NCBI GenBank assembly: GCA_030425205.1
Contig: JAUIAP010000028.1
Location: forward strand, 1 to 64,000
Length of the DNA stretch: 64,000 nt
Reading direction: 5' to 3'
Source: Anaerolineae bacterium
GTDB taxonomy: Bacteria > Chloroflexota > Anaerolineae > Promineifilales > Promineifilaceae
The notes beneath the pieces were generated by a model, which saw only the letters and a program-made list of their open reading frames with translations, did no database searches and was not told the DNA's origin. Within the stretch, counting starts at the first letter, position 1. Each line of letters begins with the position of its first letter. This document shows, in pieces, positions 16,669 to 25,800 of this stretch. Position numbers and translations under genes: made by a program.

Positions 16669-19653
16669 ATGTCTAGTGACGAAACTCTATACTCCCGACA
16701 AAACTCTAAAGAAATTGATGAAGCATTGGCATGGCTAGAGAGCCTTGGTGACAACGCCGCGACGCGACGTTCGGCGCGATCGGGCGAGCCGACTGCCTTC
16801 ATGCGTCTGCCATCTTGGCTGCGCCAAGACATTCGCATCGATCTGCCAGAGCCAACCTCCACACCAATCCAAGCGCCCCCAATGGAGAGCGACAATTTGA
16901 GCTGGTTGGACGCAATTGCGTCGGGGTCAGGGGGCGTGGTGGAGGAACCACCAACGATGCAGTGGGCGGAATCGGCCGTTGAGTCTATTCCACAGCAAGA
17001 TGAGGCAACCGAGCTATATGCGCCGGATGAGCCTGATTACAATCTCGATGCACCGACGCAGGTTTCAAGGCGGCGTCCCAACGTCGATGATGAGCTAACC
17101 ACGACGATTGTTCCGCGCAGCGAGATGGAGATCGGGGAGGAGTTCGAGCCGACAAGCATCATCCCTGAGTTATCGGATGAGGCGATGGCGTTAATTGAAG
17201 ATGAGGCACAACTTGAGCCAACCTCTTTGATTCTGCCCGATGATTCGGCCGATCCGTTCTCATTTGATGCATTGTTTGATGAACCGACGCGGTTAATCAA
17301 TGATGACACATCACAAGAACCGCCAAACATCGATTCACCTGATCCAGAGACGTTCGAGTTTGACGAACTCACCTCACTGCTTCCCCCCACATTCGATCCA
17401 CTTGAGGAATTTGAACCGACCGAAATTATCGATTCACAGGCAGATCTGTTTGAGCCAACCGATTATGTAGAGCCAGGTGAATTTGGTGATGATGATTCGA
17501 CGCATTTACTGTTGCCCGAGCGATCAGACAGCGAGTTGGAAGAGCCAGTTGCAGCAGAGGTTGATGAGCCGATTGCGGAAATTCAGCCAGACGAATTTGG
17601 TGATTATGATTCGACACATCTGCTCTTGCCTGAGCGATCAGACAGCGAGTTGGAAGCGCCAGTTGCAGCAGAGGTTGATGAGCCGATTGCGGAAATTCAG
17701 CCAGATGCATTTGGTGATGATGATTCAACACATCTGCTCTTGCCTGAGCGATTGGACGACGATTTGGAAGAACCCGTCGCAGAGATTGAAGAGCGTGTCG
17801 TGACAATTCAGCCATTTGACACAGAATCAAGTGCAGACACGAGCGCAAGTGCAACTGATACTGTCGATGCGAACGAGACGGACGAGCCAACTTTCCCACC
17901 AATCGATGAGATCGATTTAGCGTCATTTGCGGTTCCAGAAGATTTGAGTGATGAGATGGTTTTGGAAAGTTCGGCCGATTTAGATTCTGCTGCGCCAGAG
18001 CCTGTCTATGACACCGAGCCAACTGCGCTGTATATGCCAGACGACTCTGAGCTGGACGCATTACTTGATACGGCAACGCCCCCGTCATCTGAACCTGCAT
18101 CATTTGAGGACAGCCCAACGGAACTGTTTTTTGACGATTATGCAGCGATGGCGGCCAGTTTGGATCAGGCGGTTGAGGCAGAGAACACAGAGATTATTCT
18201 CCCGTCCGCACAAGATTTTCCCGACTTTGATTTTCCAGAATTAGATTCAGACACAGCACCGCCTCTGCCCGATGCGGCAGAACAAGCAGAAGAACCTGCA
18301 CCGGCTGTCGAACAGTCGATTGAAGGGTTGAGTTTCTACGAGGATGAGCCGACAGAGCCTTCGCTAGTTCGACCACAGCTTGAAATTTCACCCGATGAGG
18401 CGACGCAATACTTCGTGCCACAAGACAGTGCGCCGATGAATCTTTTTGAGCCCACCATCGTCAGCGAAATATCGATTGCTGAGCGTTGGCAAGCGATTCC
18501 GTCACAGTTCCGACCGCGCAAGCGCACGGAAACTGAATGGGAAGATGAGGCAAACCTTGCTGCGTCAGATAGTGAACCGACCGAGACGATTAGCAAAGTA
18601 TTGCACATTGCAGATGATATTCCCGACGATCCCGATGAAACGATTGCATGGCTGGAAGAGATGGCTCGCCAGCAGAAAATGGGGATTTCGGCCGAAAAAA
18701 CCGCAACCGACGATGAGCCTCCAGTAGCGGAATTTAAGTTTCCCGATGAGATTGCGGATGACATTCCAACGCTGTTGGCCGAGCCAGAAATTTCGGCCGA
18801 TGTTGAGCCAGAAATTTCGGCCGATGTCGAGCCTGAACGTCCCGACGAAGATGCCATCCTCGATACGTCCACTAAAGAACGTCTGCCCGCCAACTTTTTT
18901 GATGAAGTAGATGGGGTCAGCCCGACTATCATTGCTGATGTGGGACAATCGGCCGAAGATGGTATGGACGCATTTGTGCGCGAAGTCAGCGACGTGCTTG
19001 ATGATGAACGTGAGCCATTTGAACCAGCCAGTCGAGACGATAACCCATCGGCCGAATCAGAAGAGGAACTGAGAGACGCATTGGCGTGGTTGGAAGAGTT
19101 GGTGACGGGTGGCGAAACACCGATCGATGAGATGACGATTGAGTTAAATGAAACGGACGTCAATCGCCTGCTGGACTCCTATCGCCCAAGCGAGTTTAAC
19201 CAGCCTGTCCAAGATATTTCAGACCATCCGACCCTCATCACCCAACATCCGGGCATGAGCGAGAATGATGAACTACCCGTCGATGATGATCTGGATGCTG
19301 CGCTTTCGTGGCTGGAGGGGTTGAACTTTGACGAAGAGAGCAGTCTGATCGAGCCACCGTCGCCCGTTGAGCGGTCAGAAGCCCCCGTCACGATGATCGA
19401 CTATTCGGCGGCGCTCAACAGTGCGCGGCATGCGTTCCAATCGGAATCGTATAATGAAGCGATTATTATCTTTGAAGATTTGCTGCAACGTGAAGATAAA
19501 AACGCCACCGATCTTGTCATTGAAGATTTGATCGAATGGACGGGCAAGGTGCAAGATCACGCACCATTCTATCGACTATTAGGGGATGCCTATTTGCAGC
19601 GTGGCGACTATGAAAAAGCGGCGTGGACATTCCGCCGCGGGCTGACCGTATGA
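16669..19653 (+). CDS. Acidic repeat-rich TPR protein with recurring Thr motif
   Basis: 994 residues, extremely Asp/Glu-rich, with no signal peptide or membrane helix. Four W-containing segments of the type [AT]-[LI]-[AS]-W-L-E occur: near the N-terminus (ALAWLESL), about 655 (TIAWLEEM), about 805 (ALAWLEEL) and about 880 (ALSWLEGL). Between them lie about 18 short segments of the form [DE/S]-P/S-T-x-Phi-Phi, for example EPTSIIPEL, EPTSLILPD, EPTRLINDD, EPTEIIDS, three DSTHLLLPE, EPTALYMPD and SPTELFFDD. Three copies of a 38-residue unit sit at 17479-17780. The C-terminal 70 residues form a TPR (ALNSARHAFQSESYNEAI ... LLGDAYLQRGDYEKAAWTF). I do not recognise a named family. It looks like a disordered scaffold, possibly phosphorylated on the repeated Thr. 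It ends at a classical terminator. Confidence 0.8.
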   Translation: MSSDETLYSRQNSKEIDEALAWLESLGDNAATRRSARSGEPTAFMRLPSWLRQDIRIDLPEPTSTPIQAPPMESDNLSWLDAIASGSGGVVEEPPTMQWAESAVESIPQQDEATELYAPDEPDYNLDAPTQVSRRRPNVDDELTTTIVPRSEMEIGEEFEPTSIIPELSDEAMALIEDEAQLEPTSLILPDDSADPFSFDALFDEPTRLINDDTSQEPPNIDSPDPETFEFDELTSLLPPTFDPLEEFEPTEIIDSQADLFEPTDYVEPGEFGDDDSTHLLLPERSDSELEEPVAAEVDEPIAEIQPDEFGDYDSTHLLLPERSDSELEAPVAAEVDEPIAEIQPDAFGDDDSTHLLLPERLDDDLEEPVAEIEERVVTIQPFDTESSADTSASATDTVDANETDEPTFPPIDEIDLASFAVPEDLSDEMVLESSADLDSAAPEPVYDTEPTALYMPDDSELDALLDTATPPSSEPASFEDSPTELFFDDYAAMAASLDQAVEAENTEIILPSAQDFPDFDFPELDSDTAPPLPDAAEQAEEPAPAVEQSIEGLSFYEDEPTEPSLVRPQLEISPDEATQYFVPQDSAPMNLFEPTIVSEISIAERWQAIPSQFRPRKRTETEWEDEANLAASDSEPTETISKVLHIADDIPDDPDETIAWLEEMARQQKMGISAEKTATDDEPPVAEFKFPDEIADDIPTLLAEPEISADVEPEISADVEPERPDEDAILDTSTKERLPANFFDEVDGVSPTIIADVGQSAEDGMDAFVREVSDVLDDEREPFEPASRDDNPSAESEEELRDALAWLEELVTGGETPIDEMTIELNETDVNRLLDSYRPSEFNQPVQDISDHPTLITQHPGMSENDELPVDDDLDAALSWLEGLNFDEESSLIEPPSPVERSEAPVTMIDYSAALNSARHAFQSESYNEAIIIFEDLLQREDKNATDLVIEDLIEWTGKVQDHAPFYRLLGDAYLQRGDYEKAAWTFRRGLTV
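17479..17780 (+). repeat. 114-base in-frame tandem repeat
   Basis: Units begin at 17479, 17593 and 17707 (period 114 bases = 38 codons); the third is partial. Each encodes an FGDxDSTHLLLPER block followed by a PVAAEVDEPIAEIQ block. The copies are close enough at DNA level to indicate recent duplication. Confidence 0.9.
18781..18828 (+). repeat. 24-base tandem duplication containing the octamer palindrome
   Basis: Two units (18781-18804 and 18805-18828) differ by one base and encode EPEISADV twice. Each carries one TCGGCCGA. Confidence 0.9.
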
Positions 19654-19680
19654 CGGATTCTAGAATTCAGCTATAATCAC

Positions 19681-19713
19681 GGGCGACGGTGGATGACATC
19701 GTCGCCCTTTTTT
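19681..19713 (+). terminator. Rho-independent terminator of the acidic TPR gene
   Basis: The GGGCGACG / CGTCGCCC stem has an 11-base loop and is followed by six T, 28 bases after the stop codon. Confidence 0.9.
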
Positions 19714-19815
19714 GTAAATTATTAAAATAACGGCGTAAGCGGTCAGGAGTAAGAAGCAGGAGATTTTCCCATGCTTCCAACGCCTAATTGCTTACTGCCT
19801 TTTCTGGAGTTGAAA

Positions 19816-20265
19816 ATGGAACGTACACTAATTTTGATTAAGCCAGACGGCGTGCAGCGTGGATTGATGGGAGAGATTATCGGCCGATTTGAACGGCGTG
19901 GTCTCAAGCTGGCTGGTATGAAGTTTATGCAGATGTCGAGCGAAAAGGCGGCTGAACATTATGGCGAACATATCGAACGCCCCTTCTATCCCGACCTTGT
20001 CGCCTATATCATTTCTGGCCCAATTGTGGCGATGTGTTGGGAAGGCCCCGATGCGGTCAAGATCGCGCGTCAAACCATCGGCGCAACAAAGCCATCTGAA
20101 GCAACAATGGGAACGATCCGTGGTGATTTTGGGATGCAAATCGGCCGAAATCTCGTTCATGGCTCGGACAGCCCAGAAAACGGCATCCGCGAGACAGACG
20201 TCTTCTTCACGGCCGACGAACTCCACGAGTGGCACCGCGATACGGAACGCTGGATTTTAGAGTAA
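19816..20265 (+). CDS. ndk: Nucleoside diphosphate kinase
   Basis: 149 residues from the ATG at 19816, with CTGGAG 7 bases upstream; the in-frame start at 19771 is rejected. It transfers the gamma-phosphate of ATP to NDPs through a phospho-His. Signatures are the N-terminal ERTLILIKPDGVQRGLMGEII, FYPDLVAYIISGP, TIGATKPSEATMGTIRGDFG, and the active-site block NLVHGSDSPENG with His about 116. Length is normal. The gene stands alone between two hairpins. Two TCGGCCGA octamers encode IGR residues here. Confidence 0.98.
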   Translation: MERTLILIKPDGVQRGLMGEIIGRFERRGLKLAGMKFMQMSSEKAAEHYGEHIERPFYPDLVAYIISGPIVAMCWEGPDAVKIARQTIGATKPSEATMGTIRGDFGMQIGRNLVHGSDSPENGIRETDVFFTADELHEWHRDTERWILE

Positions 20266-20295
20266 AAGTTTGCGCGTCAGATTGTGACGTGGATC

Positions 20296-20327
20296 AAAAA
20301 GAGGTTCCGTAGTGGAACCTCTTTTTT
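20296..20327. terminator. Bidirectional terminator between ndk and sucD
   Basis: AAAAAGAGGTTCC, a GTAGT loop and GGAACCTCTTTTTT: a perfect stem with an A run on one side and a T run on the other, so it serves both converging genes. Confidence 0.92.
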
Positions 20328-20333
20328 GTTGCC

Positions 20334-20360
20334 AGTTGCCAACGGAAATCGTTGGCAACT
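20334..20360. repeat. Family D hairpin, copy 1
   Basis: AGTTGCCAACG / CGTTGGCAACT with a 5-base loop, directly behind the ndk terminator. The same arms occur at 49107-49140 after glyS. Confidence 0.7.
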
Positions 20361-20379
20361 TTGCAGAATAGCGTTTTTA

Positions 20380-21246
20380 TTAGCCCGCGATGACCATCTC
20401 AGCCAACTGATCGGGGTGGTCAGCGACTTGGACACCTGCATCGCGCAAGGCGGCAATTTTGCCAGCCGCCGTGCCGACGTTGCCCTCAACGATGGCCCCC
20501 GCGTGACCCATGCGCCGTCCGGGAGGCGCGGTGCGTCCCGCGATGAAGGCGTAGACGGGTTTGGAAACATGCTCTTTGATGTAGGCGGCCGCGTTTTCTT
20601 CGGCTGCGCCCCCAATTTCACCCATCAAGACAATCCGCTCGGTCGCGTCGTCTGCTTCAAACAGCTTCAACACGTCGATGAAATCTGTGCCGTTGATCGG
20701 GTCGCCGCCGATGCCGACGCAGGTCGATTGACCAATGCCCGCATGTGTTAAGGCATAGACGACTTCATAGGTCAGCGTGCCGCTCTTACTGACTACGCCG
20801 ACGTTACCGGGCGTCACAATATCACCACTGATAAAGCCGACTTTGGCTTCACCCGGCGTGATCAAGCCCGGACAATTTGGCCCCAACAAACGCACACCGA
20901 GTCCATCCGTGATCGCACGTACGCGCATCATGTCGCGCACGGGGATATATTCTGTCAGACAGACGATAAACGGAATGCCAGCTTCGGCCGATTCGATAAT
21001 TGCATCCGCCGCAAAACGGGGTGGCACGATCACCATCGCCACATTGGGCTGCTCGGCCGCGACCGACTCGGCAACACTGTTGAAAATCGGCACGCTGTCG
21101 TTAAACTTCTGCCCGCCGCGCTTGGGAACCATCCCCGCGACAACGTTCGTGCCATAGTCGATCATCAAATTTGTATGAAACGAGCCTTCCCGTCCGGTAA
21201 TACCTTGAACGAGAACTCGTGAGTTTTTATCAATTAAAATGCTCAT
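20380..21246 (-). CDS. sucD: Succinate-CoA ligase alpha subunit
   Basis: 288 residues, the normal length. It forms the succinyl-CoA/succinate + NTP enzyme with SucC. The N-terminal CoA-binding Rossmann domain starts SRVLVQGITGREGSFHT. The ligase domain contains GPNCPGLITPGEAKVGF, SKSGTLTYEVV, GIGGDPINGTDFIDVL and the phospho-His loop RMGHAGAIVEG (His about 247). It lies downstream of sucC in the same direction, separated by a 64-base spacer carrying a family B hairpin. Confidence 0.97.
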   Translation of the reverse strand: MSILIDKNSRVLVQGITGREGSFHTNLMIDYGTNVVAGMVPKRGGQKFNDSVPIFNSVAESVAAEQPNVAMVIVPPRFAADAIIESAEAGIPFIVCLTEYIPVRDMMRVRAITDGLGVRLLGPNCPGLITPGEAKVGFISGDIVTPGNVGVVSKSGTLTYEVVYALTHAGIGQSTCVGIGGDPINGTDFIDVLKLFEADDATERIVLMGEIGGAAEENAAAYIKEHVSKPVYAFIAGRTAPPGRRMGHAGAIVEGNVGTAAGKIAALRDAGVQVADHPDQLAEMVIAG

Positions 21247-21258
21247 AACTTAGTAGTT

Positions 21259-21305
21259 AGTCGCTAGTGGCTAGTGGCTAGTGAAGATATTTCTTACTAG
21301 CGACT
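21259..21305. repeat. Family B hairpin between sucC and sucD
   Basis: The arms AGTCGCTAGT (21259-21268) and ACTAGCGACT (21296-21305) pair perfectly; the loop side holds repeated GGCTAGT units. A related element is at 37955-38023. Confidence 0.6.
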
Positions 21306-21310
21306 TGCAA

Positions 21311-22459
21311 CTATGCACTAGCCGCATACTCCTTTGCTGCTGCCACTGCTTTTTCTGCCGCATCACTGAGCGTGACCGCAGTTGGCATGTTGGCTTCTTC
21401 CAAAATCGCACGACCTTCGGCCGCATTGGTTCCTTCGAGACGCACGACAAACGGCACGTCGGTGTCGATATTGTCTAACGCTTCCAAGATACCGCGTGCA
21501 ACTTCGTCACAGCGCGTGATACCACCAAAGATATTGATCAAAACAGCCTGCACGTTGTCATCACCCAAGATGATGTTGAGCGCGGCCGTGACAGCTTCCG
21601 CTTTTGCACCGCCGCCGATGTCGAGGAAGTTGGCCGGTTCACCACCAAAGTAGTTGATGACATCCATCGAAGTCATCGCCAAACCCGCACCATTGACCAT
21701 ACAGCCGATGTTGCCATCGAGCTGAATATAGTTGATGCCTGCTTCGGCCGCACGCTCTTCATTTGCCGTTCGCTCACCGGGATCGCGCATCGCTGCGAGG
21801 TCTGGATGGCGGTCGAGCGCATTGTCATCGAGCGTCATCTTGCCATCAATCGCTTCAAATTCATCACTGCCCGTGATGATGAGCGGGTTGATTTCAGTCA
21901 ACATCGCATCGGTGCCGATAAAACAGTCGTAGAGACCCGCGAGGACGGTGTGGAACTTGCCCCACATCGACGCATCGAGACCCATCCGCGAGGCAACCTC
22001 AATGCTATGGTAACGCTTTAAGCCAACGACTGGATTGATATGCACTTTGATAATCTTTTCGGGGGTTTCTTCTGCAACCGCTTCGATGTCAACGCCACCT
22101 TCGGCCGATGCCATGATCATCGGTTGCCGTGCCGCACGATCAACCAACACGGCCAGATAGATCTCTTTGGCAATGTCGGCACCGGGATCGATTAACACCT
22201 TATGCACGGTGAGGCCCTTGATGTCCATGCCGAGAATTTCGGATGCTCTCGCCTCAGCCTCTTCGGGGCTGTGAGCCAATTTGACACCACCAGCCTTGCC
22301 ACGTCCGCCAGTCAACACTTGCGCCTTGACGACTACTGTACCGCCGATACGTTCGGCAATTTTTCGGGCTTCCTCGGGAGTTGTCGCCACGTCGCCTTCC
22401 GGAACGGGGACACCAAACTTCCCGAAGAGTCGTTTCGCCTGATATTCGTTTAAATTCAC
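21311..22459 (-). CDS. sucC: Succinate-CoA ligase (ADP-forming) beta subunit
   Basis: 382 residues with a GTG start at 22459 and AAGGAG 7 bases upstream. ATP-grasp domain: MNLNEYQAKRLFGKFGVPVPEG, VVKAQVLTGGRGKAGGVK, EINPLIITG; then the CoA-ligase domain with YIQLDGNIGCMVNGAGLAM and INIFGGITRCDEVARGI. It catalyses the TCA-cycle step giving ATP from succinyl-CoA together with sucD downstream. A TATAAT-type -10 lies at 22588-22593 on the same strand. Confidence 0.97.
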   Translation of the reverse strand: MNLNEYQAKRLFGKFGVPVPEGDVATTPEEARKIAERIGGTVVVKAQVLTGGRGKAGGVKLAHSPEEAEARASEILGMDIKGLTVHKVLIDPGADIAKEIYLAVLVDRAARQPMIMASAEGGVDIEAVAEETPEKIIKVHINPVVGLKRYHSIEVASRMGLDASMWGKFHTVLAGLYDCFIGTDAMLTEINPLIITGSDEFEAIDGKMTLDDNALDRHPDLAAMRDPGERTANEERAAEAGINYIQLDGNIGCMVNGAGLAMTSMDVINYFGGEPANFLDIGGGAKAEAVTAALNIILGDDNVQAVLINIFGGITRCDEVARGILEALDNIDTDVPFVVRLEGTNAAEGRAILEEANMPTAVTLSDAAEKAVAAAKEYAASA

Positions 22460-22587
22460 GCTAACTCCTTTGTGGGATTATAACCGTAGCTCAGTTTGCA
22501 GTAGGCCGTCAACAGACAGCAGAATTTTCCTGCTGTTCGCCAGTCACTGTTTGCTGAATACGGGATTGTAAAATTTTATGGAATGCG

Positions 22588-22615
22588 ATTATAACACGCA
22601 GACGTTGTATCAAAA
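22588..22615 (-). promoter_or_regulatory. Likely sucCD promoter
   Basis: On the minus strand TATAAT (22593-22588) is preceded by TTTTGA (22615-22610) at 16 bases. Distance to the GTG start is about 130 bases. Confidence 0.45.
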
Positions 22616-22893
22616 GCGAAAGCTGCGCCATTTATCTAGATGACAATGAGACTAATACAGTTAACCGCCCAAAATTCTGCAACGCCTATTTTTCTTTCTA
22701 GCCGACTTGCAACCCAGCCACGCTAGGCGCGAAAAAACCATCAATCTATGGCGGATCAGTACTAAAGGTCTATTCTGTTTCACCGCCATGCCAAATAGAG
22801 TATCTACTGAACAAACTGCAATTTCTCGCGGCAGAGAATGATCTCTGTCGCGCCGCTCATTTTTCACAATATGTAGTATTCTAGGAGTATGTA
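22616..22893 (+). other. Long leader upstream of the SdrD-type gene with hairpins
   Basis: No gene is visible. ATGGCGG at 22748-22754 pairs with CCGCCAT at 22793-22799. A second 11-bp stem (CGCGGCAGAGA / TCTCTGTCGCG, one G-U pair) at 22827-22852 is followed within 12 bases by TTTTT, so it could act as an attenuator. I could not match the region to a known riboswitch class. AGGAG at 22883-22887 serves the ATG at 22894. Confidence 0.3.
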
Positions 22894-25800
22894 ATGGTGT
22901 CTGACAATCGTCATCCTAAACTTTTTAACAACCGATGGTTAACCACATGCGCGTTAACTTTATTGGCTTCGCTCGTCTTATTTTCCAATTTTAGCAGCGG
23001 GGTTGTTTCGGCCGAAAGCAACATCAACGCAAACATTGAAACACGCGCAATCGTCGCCCAATTACGCGCGCCCAGCAGCAGCACGCTCGGCACAATCGGC
23101 AATAGCGTCTGGCTCGATGAAAATAGTGATGGTGTCCAAGACGCTGGGGAGGCTGGCGTTCCAAACGTGACGGTCAGACTCTATAACAACACGGGCGGCG
23201 CGCAGGCGACGACTGTTACCGATGGTCATGGTGGATTTCGATTCAACGGCCTGCCAGCGGGTGTTTACTACGTCGATGTGGATGAAAGCACATTGCCAAC
23301 TGGGATGACGCAGACAACCACTTATCCTCAGGCTGGCGGCGATTTCACAAATCAAAATCACAGCGCGACGACAATCCCCAATACAGCACTGACTGGGTAT
23401 ATGGTGAGTGTGGGCAATGGGGCGGCGTTAGAGAATTTATCGGCCGATTTCGGCTACAACTTCAGTCTTACCGATAACGTTGTTGGCGACTGTTTTGATG
23501 TAATTTCAAACCAAGGTTTTGAAAATTTTGAGTCAAGCGTCAACTTCACGCCGATGACATTTGACGACTTTGATGGTGACACGCTCCAAGCATATGCATG
23601 GGGAACCAGCGATTCAAGCATCGATGATTGGATTCCCACTATTTCCGATCAAAGCCCGTTCGTCACAGCATTTCTGATTGATGACACGGCTGGCGAAATC
23701 AACAACCCAGAGGGTGACTACTTTGCCTATCTTCCCGGCGGTGATGATGAAGCGTTTAATTGCGTCGAGCAAAATGTTGAAGTCTTCCTTTCCGCTGGCC
23801 TCGTTCCCGGCCGTAGTTATGAGATGTGCTACATGGCGGCCGCTGGCACGGTGTCAGATGCAACCGCCTATATCGAATTTGCCTTTGGGCCAAACTACCT
23901 CGGTCCTTATAATCAAGCCTTACCCAGAAGTACAAGCAGCACAAATCTCAACTGGCAACAGGTTTGCCTAGAATTCGATTACGACCCTGAATATATGGAT
24001 CGGATCGTTATTTCCCAACATGGAATGAGCGGGATTTCGATTGATGCGATGCAAATGTGCGAAGTGGGCAGCACGACTGGGGGTCAGGACAATGGCGCAA
24101 TCGGCGACCGCGTTTGGATCGACAGTGATGGCGATGGCGCACAAGACCCCAACGAGATTGGTGTCTCTGGTGTGACGGTAACACTTTATCATGACCCCGA
24201 CGGCGATGGCGTTTATAGCGATGTTTATGACACGACAACGACCAATGTCAACGGGAACTACATCTTTCTTGATCTTCCCCCTGCGGCCTATGTCGTCACA
24301 GTCACCAGTCATAGCGGCGCATCCCATCCAATTCTGAACTTGAATCATAGCCAGACAGGCGATCCTGACCACTTCGGTACAACTGGCACGCCAAACGACA
24401 ACACAACCACAACGCCTATCGTACTGGCTCCCGGCGACGTTTTCCTCAATGCTGACTTTGGCTATCAACCACAGGGCAACGCCTCTGTTGGCAGCATTGG
24501 CGACACCATCTTCTTCGATGCTGATGGGGATGGCAATGGTCCCGCGTTAGCGCCTGTCGATGGTGGGGCTGTTGTCACGCAGGGTGCAGGTGGCACGGCC
24601 GACAACACCGACTACGGCATTGCGGGCGTGACCGTCGCGCTGATCCGTGATAGCAACAACAACGGCCAGTGGGATACCGGTGAGCCAATTGTTGGCAGTG
24701 ACACGACCGATGCAAACGGTCAATATCTATTTACCGGTCTCGACTACGACAATTATCTCGTTTGGGTGAATGACACGGCCAACGTGTTAGATGGACTTAC
24801 GCCAACTTATGATAAAGATGGCTCAAATCCCGTAGCAGGCTTAGAAGTTGGATTAGGAATCAGCGCGGCCGTCGTGGGCTCTGCCACAGAAGATGTGCGC
24901 GACCAAGATTTTGGTTTTAATGCAGGCGGACTAGGTCTGATCGGCGACACTGTCTTTCTCAACATTGACGGTGATGATGTGCAGGATGCCAATGAGCCGG
25001 GTCTTGAGGGCGTGATTGTTACGCTAAACTACTCTGGCGGCACTGCAACCACGATAACCAACGAAAATGGTCAGTACTATTTTGGCGGTCTCGACCCCAA
25101 TGTTAGTTACACGATCACCATCGCACCTGAAAATTTCAATGCGGGTGGCGTCTTGGAAGGGCTTAGCAACACCGCCGATCCTGAAGATAACGACGACAAT
25201 ACCAGCGTTGCCAACTTAGGGGCGGCTGGCAGCGATGGCAACAATGACCCAGATGGGGTCGATAATGGCATTAATCTAGGTCAGGATTTTGGCTATACGC
25301 CGACCAATCCCGCCACGATAGGCAATCTTATTTGGCTCGATGTCAACGCGGATGGGGTGCACGATGGGGGCGTTGAGACACCGATTGGCGGCGTGACGGT
25401 CAGTCTCTACCGCGATCTGAACGGTAACGGACAGATTGACGCGGGAGAGCCATTCTTTGGTTCAACGACGACCGATGCGTCCATCAACGCGGGCAGCTAC
25501 CAGACAAATGGCAACTATCTATTCAGGGGATTGCCCGCAGGTAACTACGTCGTCGATGTGACCGACCGTGACGGGGTGCTCGTCGGCTATTGGCACAGTC
25601 TCGGGGAAGCTGGCACAGACAACAATAGTCAGACCGATCCGTATGGGGTGAGCGTTGTCGCGGGTGGGACGAATATTTCGGCCGATTTCGGCTACTATCT
25701 CGACCCAGCCTGTGTCGGCAACTTCTTCTGGGATGACAGTGCAAGCAGCAACGGCATTCAGGATGCTGGCGAACCTGGAATCAACGGCGTGACCATGACG

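Noticed and set aside
17479..17780. Regular repeats that might be taken for a CRISPR array
   Set aside because: The 114-base units are in frame, encode near-identical peptides and have no spacer structure.
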